A DNA stretch of 64,000 bases from Alteromonas antoniana (GCF_019249295.1 NZ_JAESDH010000009.1:97275-161274), one strand, 5' to 3'; shown: positions 45,063 through 56,436, numbered from the stretch's first letter. The notes: a model not told the origin generated them from the sequence alone. Numbers and translations: made by a program.

Positions 45063-46249
45063 GTAGTATCGGCACACCCTTTACGTCATCAGCCACCAAA
45101 GTGATGCTGCTGGGGAGCGGTGAACTGGGCAAAGAGGTGGTGATTGAATGTCAGCGACTGGGCTGCGAAGTTATTGCCTGTGACAGCTACGAAAGTGCCC
45201 CCGCGATGCAGGTAGCGGACCGCTACCGCGTGTTTTCCATGCTGGATGGCGCTGCTTTAAAGGCCGCAATTCTGGAAGAGAAACCGGACTATATTGTGCC
45301 GGAAGTCGAAGCTATTGCCACCGATGTGTTGGTCGAAGTGGAAGAAATGGGTTTTCATGTCGTACCCAGCGCGCGCGCCACCAAGCTGACAATGAACCGC
45401 GAGGGGATCCGCACACTGGCAGCAGAAACCCTTGGCTTACCCACCTCCAGATATGCTTTTGCAGAGAGCCTCGACAGTTTCCGGCACGCCGTCACCAGCA
45501 TTGGCTTTCCGTGTTTCGTTAAGCCGATTATGAGTTCGTCTGGCAAAGGCCAGAGTAAACTTGATGGCCCGGAAGAAGTAGCGGCTGCCTGGGATTACGC
45601 CCAGCAAGGCGGGCGTGCCGGCGGTGGCAAAGTCATCGTAGAAGGCATGGTCGATTTCGATTATGAAATCACGCTTTTAACTACCCGAACCCGAGAAGGT
45701 ACGGTATTTTGTGCCCCCATCGGCCACGTACAAAAAGACGGCGATTATCAACAATCCTGGCAGCCTCAGCCTATGTCTCAGACTGCGCTTAACGATGCCC
45801 AACGTATTGCCGCAACAATCACAGAGGCTCTTGGCGGTTATGGCTTATTTGGGGTTGAGCTGTTTATCAAAGGTGACGAGGTAATTTTCAGTGAAGTGTC
45901 TCCGCGTCCCCATGACACCGGCATGGTAACCCTGATATCACAAAACCTGTCAGAATTTGCGCTGCACGCGCGTGCCATTTTGGGGCTCCCCATTCCCACA
46001 ATCACTTGTGACAGCCCCAGCGCATCATCTGTCATTATTGTAGAAGGACATAGCACCGATATTACCTTTAGCGGGTTAAATGTGGCGCTGTCGCAACCAC
46101 AAACCGATATACGGCTATTCGGCAAACCTGAAGTGGCCGGTAAACGTCGGATGGGGGTTGCACTGGCAAAGGGGATATCACTGGAAAAGGCGGTTGAGAA
46201 AGCCAAAGCGGCTGCCGCCGCGGTTAAACCCACGTTTAACGACAAATGA
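45059..46249 (+). CDS. purT: Formate-dependent phosphoribosylglycinamide formyltransferase PurT
   Basis: 396 residues. An ATP-grasp enzyme with [15 protein letters not shown], the ATP-binding [34 protein letters not shown] and [28 protein letters not shown]. It forms N-formyl-GAR from formate, ATP and GAR in purine synthesis, replacing folate-dependent PurN. Coupled to fabY by ATGA overlap, an arrangement that may simply be shared expression. Confidence 0.98.
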   Translation: MSSIGTPFTSSATKVMLLGSGELGKEVVIECQRLGCEVIACDSYESAPAMQVADRYRVFSMLDGAALKAAILEEKPDYIVPEVEAIATDVLVEVEEMGFHVVPSARATKLTMNREGIRTLAAETLGLPTSRYAFAESLDSFRHAVTSIGFPCFVKPIMSSSGKGQSKLDGPEEVAAAWDYAQQGGRAGGGKVIVEGMVDFDYEITLLTTRTREGTVFCAPIGHVQKDGDYQQSWQPQPMSQTALNDAQRIAATITEALGGYGLFGVELFIKGDEVIFSEVSPRPHDTGMVTLISQNLSEFALHARAILGLPIPTITCDSPSASSVIIVEGHSTDITFSGLNVALSQPQTDIRLFGKPEVAGKRRMGVALAKGISLEKAVEKAKAAAAAVKPTFNDK

Positions 46250-46426
46250 TGCGCTTAGCCTTTACCAGGTTGAAAGGATATATTGGCCAACTATAACGTC
46301 GCGAAAGCCTCCTTTACTTGCTTCCGGACTTTGTTTCCGCCCCTTTCCAGACAGCTTGTATCAGGACCTGTGCTTGTCGGTAATTAACGCTGTCCGGAAG
46401 AAGCATCGGTAATCTGGAACAGACAT

Positions 46427-46453
46427 AAAAAAGGCGCCTGAAGGCGCCTTTTT
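46427..46453. terminator. Bidirectional terminator between purT and rpoH
   Basis: GGCGCC/GGCGCC stem extended by A/T runs, TGAA loop, T-run on both strands; serves convergent purT and rpoH. Confidence 0.92.
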
Positions 46454-46469
46454 CGAATTATTTTATCAC

Positions 46470-47324
46470 TTATGCCGTCATCGCGGCCTGCAGCTTTTTC
46501 ATTGCATTCTTTTCAATCTGACGAACACGTTCGGCAGAGACTTCATACTTATCAGCAAGGTCCTGCAATGTAACCTTGTCATCAGCAAGCCAGCGCGTTT
46601 CAATAATATGCTGACTGCGTTCATCCAGCGTTTTGATAGCAGAATAGAGTCGCTTGGAAGCGTTAGTGTCCCAATCGGTATTGATGACATCCATCTCTAC
46701 GTCAGTAGTCTTGTCTTCAAGAAACTGGACAGGCGCAAAATTACCGTTTTCATCATCATCAGCGCTCAGATCAAACGCCTGATCCTGACTACTCATTCGC
46801 GCTTCCATCTGCAACACTTCTTTGGTGCTTACACCCAGTTCGCTTGCAACCGTCTGCACTTCTTCATGAGTAAACCAGCCAAGACGTTTCTTCGCCTTAC
46901 GTAAATTAAAGAATAATTTACGCTGCGCTTTCGTGGTCGCGACCTTCACGATGCGCCAGTTTTTCAGCACAAATTCGTGAATTTCGGCTTTGATCCAGTG
47001 AACCGCAAATGAGACAAGGCGCACACCTACTGTAGGATCGAAGCGTTTAACGGCTTTCATCAAACCGATATTCCCTTCCTGAATTAAATCAGCCTGGGGG
47101 AGTCCGTATCCGGAATAAGATTTGGCAATATGCACAACGAAACGCAGATGAGACATTACCAATTTGCGTGCTGCTGTCAGGTCTTCATCCTCACGTAATC
47201 GAAAAGCCAGTTCGCGCTCTTGTTCAGCGGTCAGCATATCAATGCTGCTCACAGCCTGAATGTAGCCTTCAATGCTACCGCTGTGAGGCACCGATAGGGC
47301 CATAGATTGCATGTTGTTGCTCAT
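46470..47324 (-). CDS. rpoH: Heat-shock sigma factor RpoH (sigma-32)
   Basis: 284 residues from ATG 47324 (GAGGTGACT site), the E. coli length. Region 2 shows [19 protein letters not shown] and [20 protein letters not shown]; the RpoH box [17 protein letters not shown] is intact; region 4 ends [20 protein letters not shown]. It directs RNA polymerase to heat-shock genes such as hslVU in this window. Upstream sigma-E-like and sigma-70-like promoters are described separately. The genes ftsYEX, usually adjacent, are 3 kb away. Confidence 0.98.
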   Translation of the reverse strand: MSNNMQSMALSVPHSGSIEGYIQAVSSIDMLTAEQERELAFRLREDEDLTAARKLVMSHLRFVVHIAKSYSGYGLPQADLIQEGNIGLMKAVKRFDPTVGVRLVSFAVHWIKAEIHEFVLKNWRIVKVATTKAQRKLFFNLRKAKKRLGWFTHEEVQTVASELGVSTKEVLQMEARMSSQDQAFDLSADDDENGNFAPVQFLEDKTTDVEMDVINTDWDTNASKRLYSAIKTLDERSQHIIETRWLADDKVTLQDLADKYEVSAERVRQIEKNAMKKLQAAMTA

Positions 47325-47737
47325 AGTCACCTCATTCATTAAGCACCTCATGGTACCAAAACCACCAGATCCTTGCGAGTCCTTTTCGTATCACAGACGC
47401 GATCTGCAAGACGTCTATATGGGAACGAATTCCACATTATCAAGACCGCATTTTGCAACGAAAGTTCATTTTCAATAAATCCTTGTACGTGTCAATATAG
47501 TAGCGGGTTTATACTTTTTATAAAATGAGAGTAAACGCTGCTCATCGTAACCAGAGACGCATTTATCCTTTCACAAGTGTGTGCCCGTAGCAGCTGCTTG
47601 CATGGTGCGTAACAAATGCGCCAACAAAGACTGGCCTGGCGGTATAAAGCGATATTAACTAATCGCTATTGCCCGGTTCTACTGATAACGTTAGCAATGC
47701 AGACCCATTTATAAAACGCTTTGCGCAGAGGTTGTAA
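47325..47737. other. rpoH-EAL/HDOD divergent intergenic region
   Basis: 413 bases between divergent genes. The part near rpoH holds the two promoters listed separately; the right half has no recognised gene. AGAGG lies before the ATG at 47738. Confidence 0.5.
47414..47467 (-). promoter_or_regulatory. Candidate sigma-E and sigma-70 promoters of rpoH
   Basis: Sigma-E-like: GAACTT (47467-47462), 16-base spacer, TCTTGA (47445-47440), near the RpoE consensus GAACTT/TCTGA. Sigma-70-like: TTGATA (47443-47438), 18-base spacer, TATAGA (47419-47414). E. coli rpoH also has sigma-70 and sigma-E promoters, which supports the reading. Confidence 0.6.
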
Positions 47738-48961
47738 ATGTTCGCTTATGTTGCCCGCCAACCTATATTCGACGATAAACGCGAAGTCTATGCCTACGAG
47801 ATATTGTTTCGCGATGGCGAGGACAACTGCTTTCCTGACATTCCACCGGACGAAGCGACTTCCAAAATCCTTACCTCAACCCACCTGAGTCTGGGTATTG
47901 AAGAAATTACTAATGGCAAACTGGCATTTATTAATTTTCATCGCGACACCCTGATGTATCGCTTTCCAACCTCCCTGGACCCCTCCGCCGTGGTCATTGA
48001 GGTAGTGGAAACCGTGGATGTGGACGAACAACTGGTCGCAGCCTGTAAGCATATTCGCGGGCTGGGTTATCCTATTGCCCTGGACGATTACGATAATACC
48101 GGTCGCTGGGAACCCTTTATCCCTTTTACCAGTGTAATCAAGTTCGATATCACCACCTTGGATATTGAGGTAATTCGCGAGCTGGTACCGAAATTAAAGC
48201 AACATCGGGTAAAGCTGGTAGCTGAGAAGATCGAAACTTATGAGCAGTTCGAGACCTTCAAAGAGATGGGATTTGATTTTTTCCAGGGCTATTTCCTTGC
48301 CCGCCCGGAAATTGTCCGGCATCGAAAGCTTGGCGCATCGAAATTAACGATGCTTGAACTTATTTCAGCCAGTTCTTCACGCGAACTCGATTTCGACAAA
48401 ATAAGCAGCATCATTGAGCGCGACCCGGCCCTGACCTATCTGCTACTGCGGTTTATCAACAATCCTCTGACCAATAAGCGCAATAAAATCAGCTCGCTGA
48501 AGCACGCCCTGAATTACATGGGCGAAGTTGAGGTGAAAAAGTTTATCGCGCTGTTGGCCCTGGCCAATCTGAATGAGGGGCAGCCCAGTGAACTGCTGCA
48601 AATGTCACTGGTACGGGCGAAGTTTTGTGAGCTTGTCTCGATCGCTCTGAAAGAACAGGAAAATCCGCCCACTGGCTTTCTTACCGGATTGCTGTCGATG
48701 ATGGACGCCATGATGGAACAGGATATGGAAGAGCTGATGGACAAGGTGCCGGTCTCGGACAATGTTAAAGATGCACTTTGCGGTCGGCAAAACCTGCTTT
48801 TTGATTGCTTGTCGGCGGTACAACATCTGGAACATGCCAACTGGGTCGGCATTAAGCGGTTCGCAGCAAAATACAAGCTTAAACAACCGATGATCCATCA
48901 TTTTTATAATGAAGGCATCAAATGGGCGAAAGCCATGCATTCAAGTGTGAAAAATCCATAG
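47738..48961 (+). CDS. EAL-HDOD (YuxH-type) signalling protein, first copy
   Basis: 407 residues. N-terminal EAL-like domain begins VARQPIFDDKREVYAYEILF, the EAL triplet replaced by EIL and most metal ligands absent (IALDDYDNTG, LVAEKIETYEQFE partly kept). From about 205 an HDOD domain follows (SSREL DFDKISSIIERDPALT, LLRFINNPL, KHALNYMGEVEVKKFI). YuxH/CdgJ-like proteins are usually inactive as phosphodiesterases and affect motility or biofilms in Vibrio. A near-identical-layout paralogue follows 308 bp downstream. No ribosome anomaly. Confidence 0.9.
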   Translation: MFAYVARQPIFDDKREVYAYEILFRDGEDNCFPDIPPDEATSKILTSTHLSLGIEEITNGKLAFINFHRDTLMYRFPTSLDPSAVVIEVVETVDVDEQLVAACKHIRGLGYPIALDDYDNTGRWEPFIPFTSVIKFDITTLDIEVIRELVPKLKQHRVKLVAEKIETYEQFETFKEMGFDFFQGYFLARPEIVRHRKLGASKLTMLELISASSSRELDFDKISSIIERDPALTYLLLRFINNPLTNKRNKISSLKHALNYMGEVEVKKFIALLALANLNEGQPSELLQMSLVRAKFCELVSIALKEQENPPTGFLTGLLSMMDAMMEQDMEELMDKVPVSDNVKDALCGRQNLLFDCLSAVQHLEHANWVGIKRFAAKYKLKQPMIHHFYNEGIKWAKAMHSSVKNP

Positions 48962-49269
48962 CGTGGCAAGACGCGCAGTTGTTGATGCGCGTCGAGCATT
49001 TGCAGTCGAGCCCCGGATATCCTTACGACGTCGCAACTTGTGGACTACAATTTGACCATAAGGTAAAGTGAAATCAGAGATATTCAGAATTAAAAAATGG
49101 TCAAGACTCACATACTACACTGTTAGATGGGCATTTCAGACTTGTTGTGTATGTGCATTCGTATTCGCAGCTTCCTGGATACGAATAAATCGGGCAAGAG
49201 TGGTAAAAAAAACCATCACCCTGTCCGATAAATAAAATAATAACGACGTTAAAGGGAATACCTGTCTAT
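48962..49269. other. Spacer between the two EAL-HDOD genes
   Basis: 308 bases. A hairpin GACGCGCA/TGCGCGTC (48970-48993) lies eight bases after the first gene's stop, and an inverted repeat ATTCGTAT/ATACGAAT (49157-49164, 49179-49186) lies upstream of the second gene, a possible operator. No gene is visible. Confidence 0.45.
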
Positions 49270-50511
49270 ATGTTTGCGTTTATTGCTCGTCAACCGATCC
49301 TCGATCGAGATAAGGATGTCTTTGCTTACGAGCTGCTGTTCCGGGATGGTAAAGGCGGCTCGTTTCCTGATTTGGATAGCGACAAAGCAAAGTATATCGC
49401 TAACCGCTTCCACACCCTCGGTCTCGATGATATCTGTGGCGAGAAAAAGTCTTTCATCAACTTTAGCAGCGATACTATCATTTCGCGCTTTCCGACTACG
49501 CTCAATCCGGAAACGGTGGTCGTTGAGCTGGATGAAAATCCGTTTTTGCAAAGCGGACTGTTAGAAGCCTGCCAGCATATTAAACAACTCGGCTTTAAGC
49601 TGGCGATAGACGACCCAATGATGATGAGCGGCAAGCACGAAATTTTCCCGTTGATTGATATTGTCAAAGTGGATGTGTCAAAAGCCCGCTACGAAGTTAT
49701 AGAAAAGAACATTCCGCGCTTCCTGGACTCGAATATTAAACTGGTGGCTGAACAAGTCGACAGTCACACAGACTTTAATAACTGTCGCGATCTAGGCTTC
49801 GATTTTTTCCAGGGTTATTTCTTCGCCACACCGGAAGCGCGCATTCAGCGGCAGCTACCGGCATCGAAGATGAATCTGGTAGATTTGATGGGAGAGAGCT
49901 CTAACAGCAATTTCGATCTCAATCGTATCAATCAGATCATCGAGCGTGATGCCGCCCTGAGTTACCTGTTGTTGAAATTCATCAACAACCCAACTATCAA
50001 CAAGCGCTACAAAATTACCTCTCTGAAGCACGCTCTGGCGTACATGGGTGAGGTCGAAATCAAAAAGTTCATTGCGCTGTTATCACTGGCTAACCTTGGC
50101 GATGACAAACCCCTCGAACTGATACACATGTCACTGGTACGCGCCAAGTTTTTTGATTTGCTGTCGCAGGAAAGGAAACTGAATACCGATCCTCCGGTAG
50201 GATTTCTGGTGGGCCTGTTCTCATTACTGGATGCGCTGCTTGACCAATCGATGCCAGACATATTGAAGCAGCTGCCATTAACCGACGACGTCAATACCGC
50301 ACTGCTGGGTAAGTCTAATGAGTTTAATCACTATCTTTCACTGGCAAGGGCCTTTGAAAGCGCACTGTGGCTAAATGTTATTAAGCAGTCTCGCGAACTC
50401 AATATTGATCAGAAGCACCTGCATAGCCTGTATAATCAGGCAATCGTCTGGGGTAACGGAGTAAGAAATACGATCTCATCCTATTTCCCAAGACCGGTTC
50501 TCAAGCAATAG
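49270..50511 (+). CDS. EAL-HDOD (YuxH-type) signalling protein, second copy
   Basis: 413 residues with the same layout as the gene upstream: EAL-like part starting IARQPILDRDKDVFAYELLF (ELL for EAL), LAIDDPMMM in place of the DDFG metal site, then HDOD (INQIIERDAALSYLLLKFIN, KHALAYMGEVEIKKFIALLS). The C-terminal halves of both proteins are highly alike, so they arose by tandem duplication. Likely a non-enzymatic c-di-GMP or protein-binding regulator. Both genes sit between ftsX and rpoH, on the opposite strand. Confidence 0.9.
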   Translation: MFAFIARQPILDRDKDVFAYELLFRDGKGGSFPDLDSDKAKYIANRFHTLGLDDICGEKKSFINFSSDTIISRFPTTLNPETVVVELDENPFLQSGLLEACQHIKQLGFKLAIDDPMMMSGKHEIFPLIDIVKVDVSKARYEVIEKNIPRFLDSNIKLVAEQVDSHTDFNNCRDLGFDFFQGYFFATPEARIQRQLPASKMNLVDLMGESSNSNFDLNRINQIIERDAALSYLLLKFINNPTINKRYKITSLKHALAYMGEVEIKKFIALLSLANLGDDKPLELIHMSLVRAKFFDLLSQERKLNTDPPVGFLVGLFSLLDALLDQSMPDILKQLPLTDDVNTALLGKSNEFNHYLSLARAFESALWLNVIKQSRELNIDQKHLHSLYNQAIVWGNGVRNTISSYFPRPVLKQ

Positions 50512-50537
50512 ACCGTCAACATAATAGCTAGTAGCAC

Positions 50538-50567
50538 AAAAAAAGTCCGGCATGCCGGACTTTTTTG
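50538..50567. terminator. Bidirectional terminator after the EAL-HDOD pair
   Basis: Palindromic stem AAGTCCGG...CCGGACTT flanked by A-run and T-run, 26 bases after the stop. Confidence 0.9.
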
Positions 50568-50689
50568 TATGCGGAGTTATTGCTGAATGCCAGTTCGTGG
50601 GAGGCTACATCAAGCGAAACTGGATTTGCACAAACGTGAAGTCATTTACGTGCTGAGTAAGCACACATCATTACGGACTATTATCAAGC

Positions 50690-51670
50690 TTATTTTGGCT
50701 CAATCTCTCTGACGTGTCGCTGCACGGAAATCAATGAGCCAACCAGCCCCAACAACACCGATAACCCCAGCATGGTAAACAGCGCACTGCCGCTTAAACC
50801 GGTAATGGCGAAATCTTTTTGATACAGCGCAGCAAAGGCCTGAATGCTGCTGTCCATCCACCACAGTATTAGAATGACAGCCACCCAGGCTATCAGTCCA
50901 CCTAAGAGTCCGTACCAGAACCCGGTATACAGAAACGGGCGATGGATAAAGGCGTCTGTTGCCCCCACCAGTTTCATCACCATTATTTCGTCACGCTTAT
51001 TAAGAATATTCAGTCTGATGGTATTACCAATAATCAGCACCACCGCGATAAATAACAGGCCACCAATGAGTGTTACGAGGTCACGTATAATATCCAACAC
51101 CGCGTAAAGACGCTCCAGCCACTCGATATCCAGCTTACCGATATCCACTTCGCGCTGCTGTTTCAGTTTATCCAGCAGCATCTGCGCGGCTTGTGGTGTC
51201 GCATGTTTTTCGACGGGCGCTACCAGCACAACGTCTGGAAGTGGATTAGATTCCAGATACGCTATGGCATCTCCCAGCCCTGACAAATGCTGAAACTCTT
51301 TAAGCGCATCGTCGGCAGGAATGAAAGTGACAGTATCGATTTCAGGCCACGTGTTGAGGCGGGTTAATAGCTGTTGTGCGCTGGCTTCTGACGTACTCTC
51401 TTTTAAAAACAGTGAGATTTCCGATGCCTGCTCCCACCCGGCACTGATTTTTTCCGTGTTTTTTACCATGATATAAAGCGTGCTGGGCAATGTGATACTC
51501 AGGCCAAGCACACCAACGGTCATAATCGAAGCGGCTGGCTGTCGCCAAAGCTCACCCAGGCTCCCTAAGGCCTGACGCAAATGGCTGATGAAAAACGCCA
51601 TAATGGTTTGTACAGTGCCGATGCGGGCATCGCTGGCACCTTGCGGACGGCCTTTAAATAATAAGCTCAT
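50690..51670 (-). CDS. ftsX: Cell division protein FtsX
   Basis: 326 residues. N-terminal cytoplasmic segment, then four membrane helices: IMTVGVLGLSITLPSTLYIM, a periplasmic domain (about 75-195), LIGGLLFIAVVLIIGNTIR, YGLLGGLIAWVAVILILWW and FTMLGLSVLLGLVGSLISV. NKRDEIMVMKLVGATDAFI is the family motif. With FtsE it activates septal murein hydrolases through EnvC. It overlaps ftsE by four bases. Confidence 0.96.
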   Translation of the reverse strand: MSLLFKGRPQGASDARIGTVQTIMAFFISHLRQALGSLGELWRQPAASIMTVGVLGLSITLPSTLYIMVKNTEKISAGWEQASEISLFLKESTSEASAQQLLTRLNTWPEIDTVTFIPADDALKEFQHLSGLGDAIAYLESNPLPDVVLVAPVEKHATPQAAQMLLDKLKQQREVDIGKLDIEWLERLYAVLDIIRDLVTLIGGLLFIAVVLIIGNTIRLNILNKRDEIMVMKLVGATDAFIHRPFLYTGFWYGLLGGLIAWVAVILILWWMDSSIQAFAALYQKDFAITGLSGSALFTMLGLSVLLGLVGSLISVQRHVREIEPK

Positions 51671-52356
51671 GACCAGCCCTCCCCGTTGGCATCAGTCAGC
51701 CCATCAGTGATCATCTGGCCATTCTTTAATGTCAGAGTGCGGTATTTCATGCGTGCTATCAGGCCCAGATCATGGGTTGCAATGAAGACTGACACCCCAG
51801 CCTGATTAAAGTCTTCAAACAACCTGACAATTTCCATAGACAGTTTGGGATCAAGGTTACCGGTTGGCTCGTCGGCAAGCAGTAACGGCGGCTTGTTCAC
51901 GACAGCGCGGGCTATTCCGACGCGCTGCTGTTCACCGCCGGAGAGCATAATCGGGAGGTTGCGGGCTTTATCGCGCAATCCCACCATTTCCAAGGCGGCA
52001 TGAACGCGTTTCGTGGTTTCTTTGTGGGTATACCCTTCTATAACAAGCGGCAACGCCACGTTATCGAACACCGTTTTGTCCATTAACAACTGGTGGCTCT
52101 GGAAAATCATACCAATATCACGGCGGATATAGGCAATCTGGCGACGGGAGATACTGTTCAGGTCGTGACCGTTAATCAGCACACGCCCGACTGTCGGACG
52201 TTCCATAATGCTGATAAGCTTTAACAACGTGCTTTTTCCGGCTCCGGAATGGCCGGTCAGAAATGCCATCTCGCCCGGCTCAATGTGAAAGTTCACTTTG
52301 CTGAGCGCGCGTTGTCCCCCGGGATACGTTTTGCTTACCTGCTCGAATTTAATCAT
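51667..52356 (-). CDS. ftsE: Cell division ATP-binding protein FtsE
   Basis: 229 residues. Walker [14 protein letters not shown], signature [15 protein letters not shown], Walker [15 protein letters not shown], and switch His in [10 protein letters not shown]. It drives FtsX conformational changes at the divisome. Follows ftsY by 38 bases in the same direction. Confidence 0.97.
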   Translation of the reverse strand: MIKFEQVSKTYPGGQRALSKVNFHIEPGEMAFLTGHSGAGKSTLLKLISIMERPTVGRVLINGHDLNSISRRQIAYIRRDIGMIFQSHQLLMDKTVFDNVALPLVIEGYTHKETTKRVHAALEMVGLRDKARNLPIMLSGGEQQRVGIARAVVNKPPLLLADEPTGNLDPKLSMEIVRLFEDFNQAGVSVFIATHDLGLIARMKYRTLTLKNGQMITDGLTDANGEGWS

Positions 52357-52394
52357 ATCCTGGTCCTGCTGTATGCGCCGGGGGCGGCAATGTT

Positions 52395-53930
<1,536 letters not shown>

Positions 53931-54017
53931 TGTGCGGTCAAATCCTTATAAAATCGGAGCAAATTCGGCTAAACTGGCCGGCTATTGTATGCAGCCATGA
54001 TAGCATTGTCAGCCTCT

Positions 54018-54605
54018 ATGAAGCGAGTTTCTCAGTCCCCACGAAAACAGCAACCGAAAACCGGTCAAATCAGAGTCATCGCCGGACAATGGCGAGGACG
54101 AAAGCTGCCTGTATCTGACGTTGAGGGGCTGCGACCCACCACAGACCGAAACAAAGAAACCCTGTTCAACTGGATGATGAACGATGTTCGGGACGCCCGT
54201 TGTCTGGACGTTTTTGCCGGCAGCGGCGGGCTGGGGATAGAGGCGTTATCCCGGTATGCTAAACATTGTGTCTTCTTTGAAAAAGACAAGCGGGCAGCGA
54301 CGCTCTTAAGAAAAAATCTGCAGACTCTGGAAGCCAGTGCCGACGTCATACAAGGCGATGCACTCTCTTTGCTAAACGACCAGCGCCAGCCATTTGATAT
54401 TGTTTTTGTCGATCCGCCATTTGGTATGAACCTGGTAAATCCAACGCTGACATCGCTGTCGCAGAATCAGCTTCTGGCATCGGGCTCGCTGATTTATATC
54501 GAACAGGAAAGTCAGGCCAGCGATATTATGCTTCCGCCAGCGTGCAGGATCATTAAAGAAAAGCGTCTGCCGCAATTGCACTACCTGCTAGTTGAGATGG
54601 ATTGA
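54018..54605 (+). CDS. rsmD: 16S rRNA (guanine-N2)-methyltransferase RsmD
   Basis: 195 residues from ATG 54018, chosen by match to the family start; in-frame ATGs at 53985 and 53997 are also possible. GQIRVIAGQWRGRKLP, GLRPTTDRNKETLFNWM, LDVFAGSGGLGIEALSRYA (SAM site) and IVFVDPPFG (NPPY-type motif) are diagnostic. It methylates G966 of 16S rRNA. Divergent from ftsY, as in E. coli. Confidence 0.96.
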   Translation: MKRVSQSPRKQQPKTGQIRVIAGQWRGRKLPVSDVEGLRPTTDRNKETLFNWMMNDVRDARCLDVFAGSGGLGIEALSRYAKHCVFFEKDKRAATLLRKNLQTLEASADVIQGDALSLLNDQRQPFDIVFVDPPFGMNLVNPTLTSLSQNQLLASGSLIYIEQESQASDIMLPPACRIIKEKRLPQLHYLLVEMD

Positions 54606-54732
54606 TTCTGGCAACATTCTCGCGTTACCGGTAGTAAGAAATCATTTGGCTTTTATCGTTTACGCTTTCATACATTATTAATGCTTCCCGTTCCATCTCA
54701 GCGCTCCCCCTGTCCGGAAAAACTTCAGAATG

Positions 54733-54758
54733 AAAAAAGCCGCTTATAAAGCGGCTTT
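54733..54758 (-). terminator. Intrinsic terminator of the yhgN-yjaG operon
   Basis: Stem AAAGCCGCTT/AAGCGGCTTT with a three-base loop, and a T-run on the minus strand; 24 bases after the yjaG stop. Confidence 0.88.
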
Positions 54759-54781
54759 CATAAACTAGTTTGCACTACATG

Positions 54782-55396
54782 TTAATTGTCGCTGTGCGAA
54801 TCATCACTGACATCGGCACTGAGATCGATTCCGATATTCGAAATCCCTTCTTCCAACGCCAGAGCTTTCAGTGCATCCGCCGTCTCTGCCGGACGTCCAC
54901 CCTGCTCGGCACAATCCAGCAATGCGTTCTGAATTTCCACTTCAAACTGCATTAGCGGATGGGCTTTCACGTCGTCTTCCGTCGCCTCGCCGGATGCCAG
55001 CAGATAGGCCTCTACACTGCCCTGCGATAACTTACTGACAACTACCGCGCCCTGTAAATCGTCTTTTTTCGCCAGGTTTACCGCGGCGGCCAGACCAATT
55101 GCCGCATCTATTGCCGGATACACACCAAAGTTGTCGTAGTCCTGCGTATCTGGCGTTAATAGCTCTACTTTCTCAAGCTGAACGGAAAAGTTAATTTTAC
55201 TTTTCGGTGACTTCACTGATTCCCACAGCAAATCCAGACAGTTTCGACAGGTCTTGCCGTCGTCATACTCTGTCAGTTCACAAAAAAGCTGATAATTCGG
55301 AAGCATCCGCTCGAGCAACGCGGCACTGAAAGCCACTGCACGCCATCCGTCAAGGGCTCTTACGCGGGCGAAGGTTGTAAGTTTTTGTTGCGCCAT
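54782..55396 (-). CDS. yjaG: YjaG family protein (DUF416)
   Basis: 204 residues. WRAVAFSAALLERMLPNYQL, FCELTEYDDGKTCRNCLDLL and VYPAIDAAIGLAAAVNLA match the DUF416 family. All-helical soluble protein with no catalytic motif; function unknown. An acidic serine/aspartate tail (SADVSDDSHSDN) is extra. It starts one base into the stop region of yhgN, so the two are coupled. Confidence 0.9.
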   Translation of the reverse strand: MAQQKLTTFARVRALDGWRAVAFSAALLERMLPNYQLFCELTEYDDGKTCRNCLDLLWESVKSPKSKINFSVQLEKVELLTPDTQDYDNFGVYPAIDAAIGLAAAVNLAKKDDLQGAVVVSKLSQGSVEAYLLASGEATEDDVKAHPLMQFEVEIQNALLDCAEQGGRPAETADALKALALEEGISNIGIDLSADVSDDSHSDN

Positions 55397-55998
55397 TACA
55401 TCACTCCGGCAGTATGGGTAAAGTAGTTTGCCACGCCATCCAGGAACATCTGGATAGAAATCATCACCAGGATCATGCCCATCAGGCGCTCCATGGCGGT
55501 CAGTCCACGTTCACCCAATAAACGATGAAAGAGACCTGAAAACATAAGAATAATTGCACTCACCAGCCAGCTTGCGCCCAGCGCAATTGACCAGTCGAGC
55601 ATGCGATCGGGATTTTGATTCGACATCAGGATCAGCGCCGCCAGCGTAGAAGGACCGGCAATCATGGGGATCGCGAGTGGCACCAGGAAGGGCTCTTCTC
55701 CTACCGCCAGGCCGCTGGGGTTGCCAGCTGACGGGAAGATCATTTTCAGCGCGATCAGGAATAAGATGATACCGCCTGCGATGCTGACCGTTTCCTGCTG
55801 AACGTTGAGAAAATCCAGTACCGCCTGACCGCTGAACAAAAAGGTAAACAAAATAACCAGTGCAAACAGCAGTTCACGAATAAGAAGAAAGCGTCTGCGT
55901 TTGGGCTCGATGGTTTTTAACACCGACATAAATACCGGCAGATTACCCAGTGGATCCATGATCAGAAATAACATGACAGCGGCGGACCAGGTATCCAT
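55396..55998 (-). CDS. yhgN: MarC/YhgN-family inner membrane protein
   Basis: 200 residues with six hydrophobic segments: MLFLIMDPLGNLPVFMSVL (the MarC start motif), LLFALVILFTFLFSGQAVL, VSIAGGIILFLIALKMIF, FLVPLAIPMIAGPSTLAALI, IALGASWLVSAIILMFSG and MILVMISIQMFLDGV. Function is not established; earlier links to multiple antibiotic resistance were withdrawn. GGAG lies 12 bases before the ATG. Confidence 0.92.
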   Translation of the reverse strand: MDTWSAAVMLFLIMDPLGNLPVFMSVLKTIEPKRRRFLLIRELLFALVILFTFLFSGQAVLDFLNVQQETVSIAGGIILFLIALKMIFPSAGNPSGLAVGEEPFLVPLAIPMIAGPSTLAALILMSNQNPDRMLDWSIALGASWLVSAIILMFSGLFHRLLGERGLTAMERLMGMILVMISIQMFLDGVANYFTHTAGVM

Positions 55999-56165
55999 CG
56001 TCGGGGTAAACTCCTCGTTCTGCGCCCGGCGAGCTCTGGTTTGCGCAAGCAGTATCAGAGTAGATACCCGTGATTTTCGCAGACTGGCCGGTTTTTTCGT
56101 AAAAGACTCGCAAATTGTCGCATTTACGCTTAAATTTTACTATCACCAAAACGAGGTAGTGTTAA

Positions 56166-56348
56166 ATGAGCTTAATGACAGTAAAAGAAGTCGCTGCGTT
56201 TCTGGATATTCAGGAAGTGCGGGTAGAACGACTCGAGCGCGAAAGCTTACTGGTTTCCAAAGAAAAAGACATCGAAGGAAATCCGCTTTTTGCAAGAAAC
56301 GACGTTGAAAATTATAAAAAGCTGGCTGAACGCTTGGGCGGGCTGTAG
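56166..56348 (+). CDS. Small excisionase/MerR-like HTH protein
   Basis: 60 residues: MTVKEVAAFLDIQEVRVERL is a helix-turn-helix like that of excisionases, followed by LFARNDVENYKKLAERLGG. GAGG lies nine bases before the ATG. No phage genes surround it, so it is likely a chromosomal small DNA-binding protein. Target unknown. Confidence 0.75.
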   Translation: MSLMTVKEVAAFLDIQEVRVERLERESLLVSKEKDIEGNPLFARNDVENYKKLAERLGGL

Positions 56349-56394
56349 CAACCCACACACGACGCACACCAGTCTTTTCACTTACGCTGACGTA

Positions 56395-56423
56395 TCACGA
56401 TGTCACGATGTCACGATGTCACG
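56395..56423. repeat. Tandem octamer repeat TCACGATG, 3.6 copies
   Basis: Units at 56395, 56403 and 56411, then TCACG. Intergenic, before a terminator. Confidence 0.9.
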
Positions 56424-56436
56424 CGGCAGCATAAAG

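Noticed and set aside
45059..46249. A second ATP-grasp peptide ligase
   Set aside because: Motifs and synteny identify PurT, a purine-synthesis enzyme.
56166..56348. Prophage or integrative element
   Set aside because: No integrase, attachment repeats or other mobile genes in the surroundings.
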